21,536 nt of DNA from Cochliopodium minus (taxonomy: Eukaryota; Discosea; Himatismenida; Cochliopodiidae). The stretch covers positions 127,631 to 149,166 of the forward strand of contig JAMYWO010000091.1 in NCBI GenBank assembly GCA_024220525.1, read 5' to 3'. Shown one piece after another: positions 9,118 through 18,534 of the stretch (the first letter of the stretch is position 1; every line of letters starts with the position of its first letter). The position numbers were made by a program, and so were the translations under genes. The notes beneath the pieces were generated by a model. That model had not been told where the DNA came from and did no database searches. It worked only from the letters and a program-made list of their open reading frames with translations.

Positions 9118-11810
9118 TTTATTTTATATTTTATATGTTTTATATGTTTTTTGTTTTTTAAATTTTTATTTTTATTTTTACATTATTTTTTTGATTATTT
9201 TTTATTTTTATTTTTATTTTTATTTTTATTTTTATTTTTATTTTTATTTTTATTTTTATTTTTATTTTTATTTTTATTATAATTTTTATAATTTTTATAA
9301 TTTGACATCTTTATTTTGTTACGATTTTATTCTCATTTTTAATTTTTTACTTATTTTTCATCAATTTCAATTTAATTATTTTTATTTTTATTTTCATTAG
9401 GTTTGGGAAATGTTGTAGGAAATAAAGGTAAACTTTTTTGTTTTTTAATTTTTTTTGTTTTTTTTTTTAAATCATTTTTTGGAAGGTGGAGTGGGAATAG
9501 GATTCGAATTTTTTGAAACAAAGTTTTTGTTCATCACTGCCCATCTTGCTGCACATCAAGAAAAAACCGAAGAAAGAAACAACGATTACCACAACATTTT
9601 AAAGGTAAAAAATTTGGAATTTTTTTTTCACTATTTTTTATTTTATTTTTTATTTTATTTTATTTTATTTTTTATTTTGTATTTTATTTTTTATTTTTTA
9701 TTTTATCCTTTATTTTATTTTTTATTTTATTTTTTATTTTATTTTTTATTTTATTTTTTATTTTATTTTTTATTTTATTTTTAAAAGGGGTTTTCCAACT
9801 CGGAGTTGTCTTACCAAGAAAAGGTGGATCCTTTGGCATATTACCACCACATCTTCTTCTTGGGAGACTTGAATTACAGAATCGGCATTGAAAGGTCCAC
9901 AACCATTGATCACATTGCAAACAAAAGGTAATACAAAAATTAAACAATAAAAAAATATTCAATAAAAAATCAAAAAAAGAAATAATAAAAAAAAGCGAAA
10001 AATAAATAATGAATAAAAATTAAAAATAAATAATGAATAATAAAAAAATAAATAAAAAAAAAATAAATAATAAATAAAATAAAAAATAGCGAAAAATAAA
10101 GAATGAATGAACATAAATAAAAATAAACACGAAAAATAATAAAAAAATAAAAAAAATATTTCTTGAAAAATAATTAATTATTTTTTATTATACACGAAGA
10201 TGGGGAGTTCTTTATTCACATGATCAGTTGGTCGAACAAAGATCTATTGGGAGAGTTTTTGAGACGTTTCAGGAAGGACAGCTATTGTTTCCTCCCACTT
10301 ACCAGTACAAAAGGGGTTGCAGAGAATACAGCGAAGAGGTAAAAATAAAAAAATAAAAAAATAAAAACAAAAATTAATAAAAATAAAAAATATGACAAAA
10401 ATAAATTAAAACTAAAAAATAAAAATTTATAAAACTATAAAATTTAAAAAAATAAAAAAATATGTTTTCAAAAATAAAAAAAACAAAAAGATTGATTAAA
10501 AAAAAAAAACTCTTCTCGATTAAAATTTAATAAATCATAAAAACTAGACGAAAAATGTTCTTAATTAAAAAAAAATTTTTTAAAAAAAATATTACATTTA
10601 TGTAAAATAAAAAAATAAAAAATAAAAATAAAAATAATTGAAAAAATTTTTTTTTAAAAGAAAATGAGAATCCCTTCATGGACAGATAGAATATTGTGGA
10701 AATGTAACACCGCTTGTATTCAGGAACAGTATGATTGTTGTGACACCGTTCTCTCTTCTGACCACTCTCCCGTCTTTGCCACTTTTGTTGTCCCCGTTTC
10801 TCTCCCCAACTTGCCTCATGTTCCTCACCAATGTTGTTTGGTCTTTTCTTATTTGGAAGTTGTTGGAGTAAGGAGTGGTAATCTAAAACTGTTTTTTATT
10901 TTTCATTTTTTATTTATTTTCATTTTTATTTTAATTATATTATTTCTCATTTTTCACATTTTATTTAATTTCTCTATTTTTGATTTTTTTATTTTTTTGT
11001 TGTTTTCTCATTTTTATTTTTGATTTTATTTATTAAATAATTTTATTGTTTTTTTTTTGATTTTTTTGATTTTTTTAATTTTATTTTTTATTTTTTATTT
11101 TTTATTGCTCATAATTTTCTATTCATTATTTTATTTTTCAATTTTTCAATTTTTATTTTTTTTTTTTTATTGATATTTTATACTTAGTGATTTTATTGTT
11201 CTTAAATTTCACATTTTTTATTTTTTAATTTTTAATTTTATTTTCAATTTTTTTTTTATTTAGCAAAAGGAGAATTGTGTAAAGCATCAGTACATTTCAT
11301 CTCGAATCTCATAGAAAACGATTGTTACACGTCCGTCTCAGAGAGGTCGATCGAACACTCCTGGGACGAGAAGCAAATTCCCTTCATCCCCCTCATCTCC
11401 TCCAACAAGTCTTTTGTAGAGAAACAATGTGTTTATATGGTCGTTTTGAACCACGGAATAAGAAATGAAAAGATTGGTTCTGTTTGTGTTCCTTTATTTG
11501 GTAAAAAATTTAAAAAAAAAAATTTTTTTTTTATTTTGTTTTTATAATTCAATTAAATTTCTATCACTTTTATTTTAAATTTTATATTTTATTTATTTTT
11601 ATTTTTATTTTTATCTTTACTTTTTATTTTTAAAAATTTTTTTTTTTCAATTTTTGTTGATTTTTTTTTTATTCTTTTCGTTTATCTTATCATTAACACA
11701 TTAAAGGTTCTGCTGATAGTCCCCAAAACTTTCAAAATGATATTTTGGACTCTAGTGGGAACAGAAGAGGACAGGTGCAAGGAACTTTCAAGATAGCTTG
11801 GAAGAACTAA
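5118..11810 (+). CDS. BAR-like, Asn-rich, PH, inositol 5-phosphatase, C2 fusion protein
   Basis: Proposed 15 exons: 5118-5445, 5508-5569, 6023-6379, 6497-7541, 7661-7894, 8024-8171, 8322-8505, 8839-9046, 9401-9427, 9486-9604, 9788-9927, 10200-10338, 10661-10877, 11264-11500 and 11707-11810. They sum to 3549 bases, 1182 residues, with every phase matching. Residues 1-249 are long charged helices resembling a BAR domain (helix 2 has RIWEFLKNDYKNAIMQRDKF). Residues 260-590 are Asn/Ser/Thr-rich. PPPIP near 620 could bind SH3 domains. Residues 676-751 look like a PH domain. The 5-phosphatase domain (about 758-1040) has FVGTWNMGEN, VIGVQEC (metal-binding Glu), VVGNKGG, TAHLAAHQEK, LGDLNYRIG, PSWTDRIL and SDHSPVF, so it should be active in removing the 5-phosphate from inositol lipids. 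Residues 1046-1182 look C2-like, as in SHIP-type enzymes. Joining the first two exons to the rest across a 453-base intron is the least certain step. Confidence 0.7.
5627..5870. repeat. Nested inverted repeats in the second intron of the phosphatase gene
   Basis: The proposed 453-base intron (5570-6022) is less homopolymeric than its neighbours. Arms at 5774-5790 and 5853-5870 are inverted copies of each other (ATTGATCATTCATTGAT against ATTGATCCATTCTTTGAT, one gap and one mismatch). Inside lies a smaller stem, TTTCATT at 5821-5827 with AATGAAA at 5831-5837, flanked by ACTAA/TTAGT. A direct repeat TCAATCAAAATAT lies at 5627-5639 and 5646-5658. It could be a decayed non-coding transposon, an RNA structure or regulatory DNA; no ends or target-site duplications are clear. 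Confidence 0.5.
9083..9279 (+). repeat. Intronic ATTTTT hexamer microsatellite
   Basis: Within the 354-base intron 9047-9400 of the phosphatase gene, ATTTTT hexamers run as a short block near 9083-9112 and as about 13 nearly perfect copies at 9201-9279. Read as protein it gives a false Phe/Tyr chain. It is a length-variable tract by nature. Confidence 0.85.
9711..9782 (+). repeat. Intronic 12-base T-rich tandem repeat
   Basis: In the intron 9605-9787, about six copies of ATTTTATTTTTT lead up to the acceptor of exon 11. The whole intron is T-rich on the coding strand. This contrasts with the A-rich intron that follows exon 11. Confidence 0.8.
9928..10660. other. Two A-rich introns around exon 12 of the phosphatase gene
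   Basis: Introns 9928-10199 (272 bases) and 10339-10660 (322 bases) are A-rich on the coding strand, with many AATAAAAA-type repeats. All the other long introns of this gene except 5570-6022 are T-rich. Exon 12 (10200-10338) lies between them. Both have GTAA donors and normal AG acceptors (ACGAAG and TTTTTAAAAG). No coding frame is seen in either. Confidence 0.7.
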
Positions 11811-12203
11811 AATAAGAATTGGAACCCAACTAAAAAGGGAAAAACAAGAAAACAAAGAATTAATAAAAAAAAACAAAAAATTTTAAAATAAACTCTTTTT
11901 TTTTTTTTAAAGAAAAAAAAAATAAAAATTTAAAATTGTTGGAAAAACTTTTAATTTTTGATTGACTTTATTGATGCTCTTTTTGGATTGACACAATTTT
12001 TTTTATTTTAAATTAAATTTATTAATAAAAAATACAATATTTTATTTCATCCCTAATTATATTCAGTTAGAAAGCAATCAACAATGGGATCCTTTCCTTA
12101 TTTGAATGGATGATTTATTATTTTTCAAACTTTACAGGATAAATAAATAAAAAAAATAAAAAAAAAATTTGAAGTTTTTTTTGTTTATATAAATTTCATA
12201 ATT
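11811..12203. other. Intergenic region between phosphatase and CH-headpiece genes
   Basis: These 393 bases run from the stop of the phosphatase gene to the ATG of the next plus-strand gene. The first part is A-rich and holds a possible polyadenylation hexamer AATAAA at 11887-11892. The rest holds T-rich and mixed AT sequence. No open frame with coding character is seen on either strand. The promoter of the CH-headpiece gene should be in the right half, but no element can be named. Confidence 0.55.
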
Positions 12204-14221
12204 ATGAAGAGGGGAATGACTATGGGCCAGAAAATGATACTTTGGATCAAACAAAAACTCAAAGATGATCTTTTCAGCGATCTCCAATTCGTCAATTTGA
12301 CAGAGTCTTTCCAAGATGGATTGATTCTTCTTGCCATGATCCATGTATTCTCACCACAACATTATGATTATAATACTGTCAATAAAGTAACAATATATTC
12401 CATCAAACATCATCTATTTCATTTTACCTTTATAAAAAAATAAAAAAATTAATTTATTTTCATATTTGCTCCATTTTTAGAATAACAAACTCGAAAATGT
12501 GAGAAAAGCTGTCTCCATTTTGGAAGAAGAATGGAATATCCCCAGAATAATATCTCCTGAAGATATACATGAAAATTCTGATGATAAAAGCATGCAATTG
12601 TAAGAAAAATAAAAAAAAAATCAATATTTCTAAAGGAAGTTCTAATTATCATAGTTTTAATACAATCTGAATATTAAATATGAAATTGCAATATATCAAA
12701 TATTATTATAATAAAATATCAAAAGAGGATAAATTAAAAAATCCAAAATGTTTAAAAATGGAAAAAGTTTTATTATTAAACGATATGAAAATGGAAGAAA
12801 AGAGATAATAACGTTCAGTATTAATTAATAGGAGATATTTAATAAAAGTTTAAAAACATTGAATTATATGAAATTTCTTAGATCAATTTTTCGAGATCTA
12901 TTCATATCAAGATGGTTTCAAAGAATAATTGATTTGATTTCGTATATTTGAATTGATATCACAATATCTTTTTAATTCATTCTAATGATTTTATGAAAAA
13001 AAAGTTTCTGAGAAGCTCATTGCGACCCAAATTAACATATTTTTATTAAAAAGAGAAACATTTTTATTAAAAAAGAAACATTTTTATTTTTTTGTTTAAA
13101 TCTCGAAGCAATTCTTTGTTTTTTTTTTGGTTTTTTGATCGATAAAGATTATAAAAAAAATTCAAATGGAATGAAAGATAACATTCACTATTAAATAATG
13201 TTCTCACAATTTAATTTCAAAAAAAAAAAAAAATTCAAAAAAGATTTCTTTCATACGTGATCAAACAAGCACAAGAATACGAAAAGTTGAATCCATCAGG
13301 AACCTCAACAGAAACAACAAAAAAAGAAACAACGACAACAACAACAACTCCCAAAACAACAACAACAACACCTTCAAAAACAACATCTTATTCCTCAACA
13401 AGAACTAGTAACACCCCCACTACTTCTTCTAATACTACTTCTACTACCACACCCATCACTTCTTCCAACACCATCATGGGAATGTTCGCGAGCAGATCTC
13501 ACAACACATTTGGTAACAATAGTGGAAGCACCACTGCGCCTACTACTTCTACCACTACTAGTCATGGAAGTAGCAGTAATGTCGTCAATGCAAACAATCC
13601 TCCCAAAGAAGAAGTCAAGAGTGAAAACCTCGAAGAACCTTCTACTGGTAATAAATTTCTTTTTTAAAAAAATATATAATTTATTAATCTGAAAATAATT
13701 TTGGAACTAAAAACAATGTCTGTTATAAAATAATCAAAAAATTTTTTTATTTTAAAATTTTAGTTGTTTTTTAAAAATATTTTTAAAATTTATTTTTATA
13801 TTAATATATCATTTTTAAAAACCATTTCCTTTTAGAACCAAAAACAAAGGTAGTCAAAAAAGTAGTGAAGAAAGTGGTAACCAGAGTAGTCAAAAAAGAT
13901 TCCAACGGAAACACCATATCCAGCACGACCTCCTCCACAACCGTCCCCAAAACAACCACCTCCACCCCCACTACAACCACCACCCCAAAAACTACGTCCT
14001 CCACCTCCATAACCCCATCTACTAACACTACTTCTTCCAATTCTAAATATTTGACGATAGATTATCTTCGTACTAAGCCTTATGGCGTTGATTTGACTTT
14101 GATTGATCAGTTGCTTTCTCCTAAGGATTTCGAGGAGGTTTTTGGCATTTCTTGCGACAAGTGGAAGGATGTTCCTGCTTGGCAAAAGACTGCCAAGAGA
14201 AAACAAGCTGGTTTATTTTGA
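12204..14221 (+). CDS. Calponin-homology plus villin-headpiece actin-binding protein
   Basis: Proposed exons 12204-12386, 12481-12599, 13244-13647 and 13836-14221 give 1092 bases, 363 residues, with phases agreeing. Residues about 7-112 form one calponin-homology domain: ILWIKQKL, FQDGLILLAMIHVFSP, VRKAVSILEEEWNIP, SPEDI, then DDKSMQLFLSYVIKQAQEYE. The last motif is made by joining exon 2 to exon 3 over a 644-base intron. It supports the join, because exon 3 has no in-frame ATG before residue 170 or so. The linker is Thr/Ser-rich with a VVKKVVKKVVTRVVKK block. Residues 307-363 are a villin headpiece: YLRTKPYGVDLTLID, LSPKDFEEVFGIS, WKDVPAWQK and terminal AKRKQAGLF. Both domain types bind F-actin in many proteins, so this is probably a cytoskeletal linker or bundler. 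The alternative is that the CH part ends alone at the TAA at 12601-12603. Confidence 0.75.
12600..13243 (+). other. 644-base intron of the CH-headpiece gene
   Basis: This is the longest intron proposed in the window. The donor GTAAGA starts at 12600 and the acceptor is AAAAAAG at 13243. Reading through the donor instead gives a stop at once. Between 12661 and 12980 the sequence is more complex than most introns here, but no frame codes. At 13034-13090 there are two and a half copies of a 20-base unit AAACATTTTTATTAAAAAAG. A nested non-coding RNA was looked for (box C/D-like motifs) and none was convincing. Confidence 0.6.
13034..13090. repeat. Intronic 20-base tandem repeat
   Basis: A 20-base unit AAACATTTTTATTAAAAAAG is complete at 13056-13075, with a diverged copy before it (about 13034-13055) and a partial copy after it (13076-13090). 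It lies within the long intron of the CH-headpiece gene. Confidence 0.7.
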
Positions 14222-14657
14222 TTTTTTTTTATCTAGTGAATTAAAAAAAAAAAAGAGATTTGTAATCCTAAAATTTTTTTTTTAAATAATTTTTCTTTTT
14301 AAATAATTTTTATTTAATTGAAATTAAGAAAATTTTCATGATTAATCACTCATTTTCAAAATAATTTCAGAAGATAACATTCACCCTGAATACTATATCA
14401 TGAATTTGTCTTTGTTTTCATACTTTAATGAAGTTTCTTATCTTTATTGAATTGACATTTGCAGCTGAAAAACAAAGAGGAATCATGATTTTCATAAGAA
14501 AAATTTGAAATAATGATGATAAAGAAGTAAATTTTAATTTTTGTTTTCTTTTTGTAATCTTTTTAATAAAAAATGTGCCAAAAAAAAATTTTCAATGACA
14601 ATGACAATTATAAAATATATAAAAAAATTCTGTTTGATATAATTTATATTGAAGGAA
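14222..14657. other. Intergenic/leader region with upstream ATGs
   Basis: These 436 bases separate the CH-headpiece stop from the start of the coiled-coil/PH gene. Several short frames begin with ATG on the plus strand: 14400-14450 (16 codons), 14484-14507, 14512-14529, and 14573-14671 (32 codons plus stop). The last overlaps the proposed start at 14658 in another frame. An acceptor-like TTTCAG ends at 14370, before a 25-codon open stretch. These could be leader ORFs, a non-coding 5' exon, or chance. Confidence 0.45.
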
Positions 14658-17600
14658 ATGTCATCTTATGATAATAGTTCAAATGATGAAAATGGAGGAG
14701 AGGATGAATATGAATATGAAGAATATTTAGTGGATGAAGATGAAGAAGGAGAAACAGAATATGAAGACGTAGATGAAGAAGGAGAAGACGAAGAAGGAGA
14801 AACATCACAAGATTCATCCACACAAGCAAAAACAGAAACAGATACGGAGAGGAGCTCAGAAAGAAGTAAACAGAGAAGAAAATTTACACAAAAGAAATTT
14901 TATAGAACAAAGGATTCATCTGATGAACAAAGCAGTTTGGCTTTCAATGAAAGATTTTATTCACCAAGAACAGATGATAATAGTTCAGGTGGAAATTATT
15001 TCTCTGTAGATGATAATACAAGGGAAGATCTTGATAGATTCTTTGGTGTGCAACAGAAAAAGAAGAAGAAACAAAGGAGACATGCAGAGTGGGAAAATTC
15101 TGCTGATTCATTTGATCCTGTGGATGAGATAAACTTCTACGGATCTGTACCATATGATGGATACATAACTAATCAAAAAGGAGGGAAGAAAGGTAAAAAA
15201 AAAAATAATATAAAAATTAAAATTTTAAAATCACTTTAACAAATTTGACACATATAAAAAAATGATTTTATTTAAATTCTCTGAAATCAAAAAATTCTTA
15301 ATTTCATTTTGATAGACAATTATCGTATGATGGAAGAAAAAAGAAACTATTTACGTTCCAGAATTCGTAATTTGCAACGTCTCCTTGAAAAAGGAGGTTT
15401 GGATCCGGGAGTTGAAGCTGTAGAACTCAAAAAGATTCAAAGATTGCAATCCAAATTGTCAGAATTGGATATCAAAGTTAGAAATAGAACCCATAATTAC
15501 GATGAGCATTTGCATGATTTCAAAGATAAATTAAAAGTGATAAGAAGCATGAAGAATACTCATAATGTAAAACATTTTCATCTGCTTTTCATTCATTTTA
15601 TAATTAAATATCTTTTATAACGATATAAATTGATTATAAAACGATTATATCTTGGTAAATTGAATGAAATAACATTTTCATAACCAAATCAAGATATTTC
15701 TTGTTTTCATCCAACCATTTTTTTAAATTTTCTTTTAAAAATAAAATTAAAGAAAATATTGCATTCTTTGAGACAATTGAAACATGATAGAGAAACAAAA
15801 GGAGTATCCAATAACAAACAAAGAAATAAATTGAATCAGAAGAGAGTATATCTCGAGAAGAAGATTGAAGAATACGGAGGATTCGTATCTGAAGATAGTA
15901 ATCGACCTATTCAACTAAAATATCAAATATTTATCAAAATAATCTTTTTTTTTATTAGGTGATTATTCAGTTGGATCATGGGATAGTGTTGAAGAAGATA
16001 GAGGTAAATAATCAAATCAAAAATTAATTTTTAACGAATTTTTAATGTTATTTCTTTCAATATAATAGGTAAAGAAGGAACATTCTATCTACTCATTGAT
16101 AGACCATCTGCTTTGGATGTACCAAAAGAGAAGGAGAAGCATGGGGCAGTATTCTACGATCCCAACGAGGGCGAGCCAATGATCAAGAAATTCAGCGCCA
16201 TCAAGGATCTCCAAAGAGAGATCGATGATCTCATCAGACAAGCCAACAAGCTCGATAAATTGAGAAAATCCAAAAATTTGAGCAAATTGGAAGATGCACA
16301 ACTCGTCAACAGAGTACGTACCTTATTGAATCGTGCAGATAAACTTCATCAGCTGGCCAATGCCAAAGTTGATCCACAAAATCTATCCAAACACAAAAGA
16401 TTGGGTCAATTGTATTTGAAGTACTTTGATCTCTCCGATGCGATTGTCGAGGCCAAATCTTCCAAGAATGTCGATCCTAGCTATGTTGATAAGCTCGTCG
16501 AGAGGAGGAAGAAGGTGAGGAACGAGATCATGAAGTTGGAGGAAGATCTTGCCACCTCTCTCAACAGAGATGAGGATGATTCCACTGTCGAAGAGATTGA
16601 TGAGAAATGGAGATTGGTAAATCATCAAAATAAGAAATCTTTCTTTTTACTATATACTTTATACATACCAAATACAATACTGTTTGAATATATTAACTCT
16701 TTTTAATATTACCTTATAAATAATCTGTTTATTATCTCTTTCGACCATTCGATATAAAAATAGATCATCTTTATAATAATTTCAATAAACATTTAAATCT
16801 TATTCTTTCCTTATCTCTTTTTTCTTTTCGAAATTCATCTAATCTCTTTTCTTAACAAGGTGCAAGAAGCCAAACAAAAGTTTGCAAGAGCACCCAAGTT
16901 CTACAAGGACCCCTACACCATCAACGAGATGTTGGGAGAAGCAAAGACTCTCGAGATCAAGTCCGACAAGTTGTGGAACGAACAGCCTCGCACAAGAGAC
17001 AACAGGTACAGAGTCAAGAAGAACATCGGAAGAATCCTCAACATTTTCGATGATTTGCAGTCTCTCAATCGCCCTCGTCATGGCTCCTCTGGTTATGGCG
17101 GATATGGTCCTAATATTGACATCGAAAATTATTATCCTTGGGATGGGAAGTCTAGGTATGGCGAGGGTCATCGTTTGGGTGGCGTCAATTTTGATGGTCA
17201 TCGTTTGGGTAAAAAAAAAAGTTTTTTTTTAATTTTTGTTAACTTTTAAAGTTGGAATGAATAAGAATCATAAAAAAAAATAACAATATAAATATTTTTT
17301 TTGATTCTTTTGAATAAATTTTAAAATTAAAATTACAAAATTTATTATCAATAAAATAAATCAAAAATAAAAATTAATTAAAATGAAAATTAAAATCTTT
17401 ATGAAGTTAATAAAGTTTTGTCAACTTCTTTTTTTCTCATTTAACAATTTATTTTATTTCTTTGTTTATCTCTATTTAATTCATCTTTTTTTTAAATCTT
17501 TTTTTTTTTTAAATTTATTTATCTTTTTTAAGGTGGAGATGAAAGAACAGGAGGAGAAGGAATCCACAACAACAGAAACAAATACATGAAGTCAGGCTTC

Positions 17601-18534
17601 CCACAAATCTTCGACAAGAACCTAAGAGAGTGCCACTACCAATACCCTCCCTCCAAACTCCTCCACCACGGAAACCTCACCAACAGCAACGGAAACAAGG
17701 AAATCGTCTTTCTCTTTGAGGACAGAATGATCTGCACTCGTGCTAACAAACTTAACGGCGGACGTTTTCATTTCCGCAATGAGATCTTGCTTACTACTGG
17801 CCAGCTTGTTGTCAAGAAGGATGCCAAGGATCTTGACACTAAGAGCTTTTTGTTAAAGAGAGAGGAGGAGAAGCAGAGGAAGTTGCAAGAAGGTGGGAAC
17901 AAACTTGGAGGCGAAGAGAAAGGAAGTAAGAATTATTTTATTTTATTTAGATTTAATTTTTAAATTATTTAATTTTTTATTTTTTATTTAATAAAACTTT
18001 TATTTATTCATTTTAAATTTTATTTTTCATTTTAAATTTAAATTATTTATTCATTTTAAATTTATTTTTTATTTTAAATTTGATAAAATTTAAATTATTT
18101 CTATTCTAGAAGAGAAAGGAAAGAAAAAGGAAGGGAAGAAGAGTCAGTTCGAAGAAGAGTTAATCGAAATGGAAGATGACACCCAAAGCAAGTCTCACAA
18201 CAAAAACAACAACCGCAGGTTCATTGACTCCGAAACCATTGAGCATGACAAAGACCATCGTCATCGTGTTTCTAAACACGGAAAGGAGTTTTCTGAAGAG
18301 ATTTCCATTGATTCTTCTTTTGATTCTGATCAAGATAGGGATGAGACAGAAGAAGAGGATCTCCCTTATTTCTGTTTTTTTGTTGGCAATGGCAGAAAGG
18401 GCAAGTTTTTCTATGCTCGTTCTCAGAGGGAGATGGATCAGTGGTACAAGAAACTTGAGGTTTTGCTCAACAAACAAAAGGAGAAACAACAAAAGGAGAA
18501 TGGGAACGTTTTTCATTTGAAAAATAAAAATTAA
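14658..18534 (+). CDS. Acidic coiled-coil protein with a split C-terminal PH domain
   Basis: Eight exons: 14658-15192, 15316-15566, 15753-15897, 15959-16003, 16069-16616, 16860-17208, 17533-17925 and 18110-18534. They total 2691 bases, 896 residues, with all phases consistent. Residues 1-60 are extremely acidic (EDEYEYEEYLVDEDEEGETE). Residues about 180-310 and 340-510 are charged helices with heptad-like spacing (RIRNLQRLLEK, LQREIDDLIRQANKLDKL), probably coiled coils. A Gly-rich stretch follows (about 590-635). LLHHGNLT and KEIVFLFEDRMICTRA (about 667-695) look like the first strands of a PH domain. YFCFFVGNGRKGKFFYARSQ and EMDQWYKKLEVLL (842-875) look like its last strands and C-terminal helix with the conserved Trp. 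Between them lies a charged insertion of about 123 residues. It could be a membrane-docking scaffold or a RhoGEF-like relative, but no DH domain was recognised. The start is the first ATG in frame; nearby TTG was not used. Confidence 0.72.
17166..17210 (+). repeat. 15-base direct repeat spanning a splice donor
   Basis: GGTCATCGTTTGGGT occurs at 17166-17180 and 17196-17210, 30 bases apart. It encodes GHRLG twice in frame at the end of exon 6 of the coiled-coil/PH gene. The second copy contains the donor (GT at 17209-17210, then AAAA). The first copy has GTGGCG at the same place, a much weaker donor. Confidence 0.8.

Noticed and set aside
9011-9784. Long Phe/Tyr-rich open frames (9011-9400 and 9455-9784)
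   Set aside because: They are read-through of T-rich intronic microsatellites; the flanking in-frame exons carry the real 5-phosphatase sequence.
12654-12670. Alternative acceptor at 12654 for the second CH exon
   Set aside because: It gives only a few residues before a stop and does not rebuild the last CH helix, unlike the acceptor at 13243.
12980-13030. Possible box C/D small nucleolar RNA in the 644-base intron
   Set aside because: Only loose TGAT and CTGA words about 25 bases apart are present, with no terminal stem and no guide length.
13257-13667. An independent Thr-rich gene starting at GTG 13257
   Set aside because: There is no in-frame ATG near the start, and splicing from 12599 to 13244 supplies both the phase and the end of the CH domain.
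13801-14206. Minus-strand Gly/Val-rich frames opposite the Thr-rich linker
   Set aside because: Low-complexity Thr codons read backwards give Gly/Val runs; the plus strand ends in a clear villin headpiece.
18160-18520. Alternative frames on both strands over the last PH exon
   Set aside because: The frame ending at 18534 continues the PH domain in phase with exon 7; the others show no motif.
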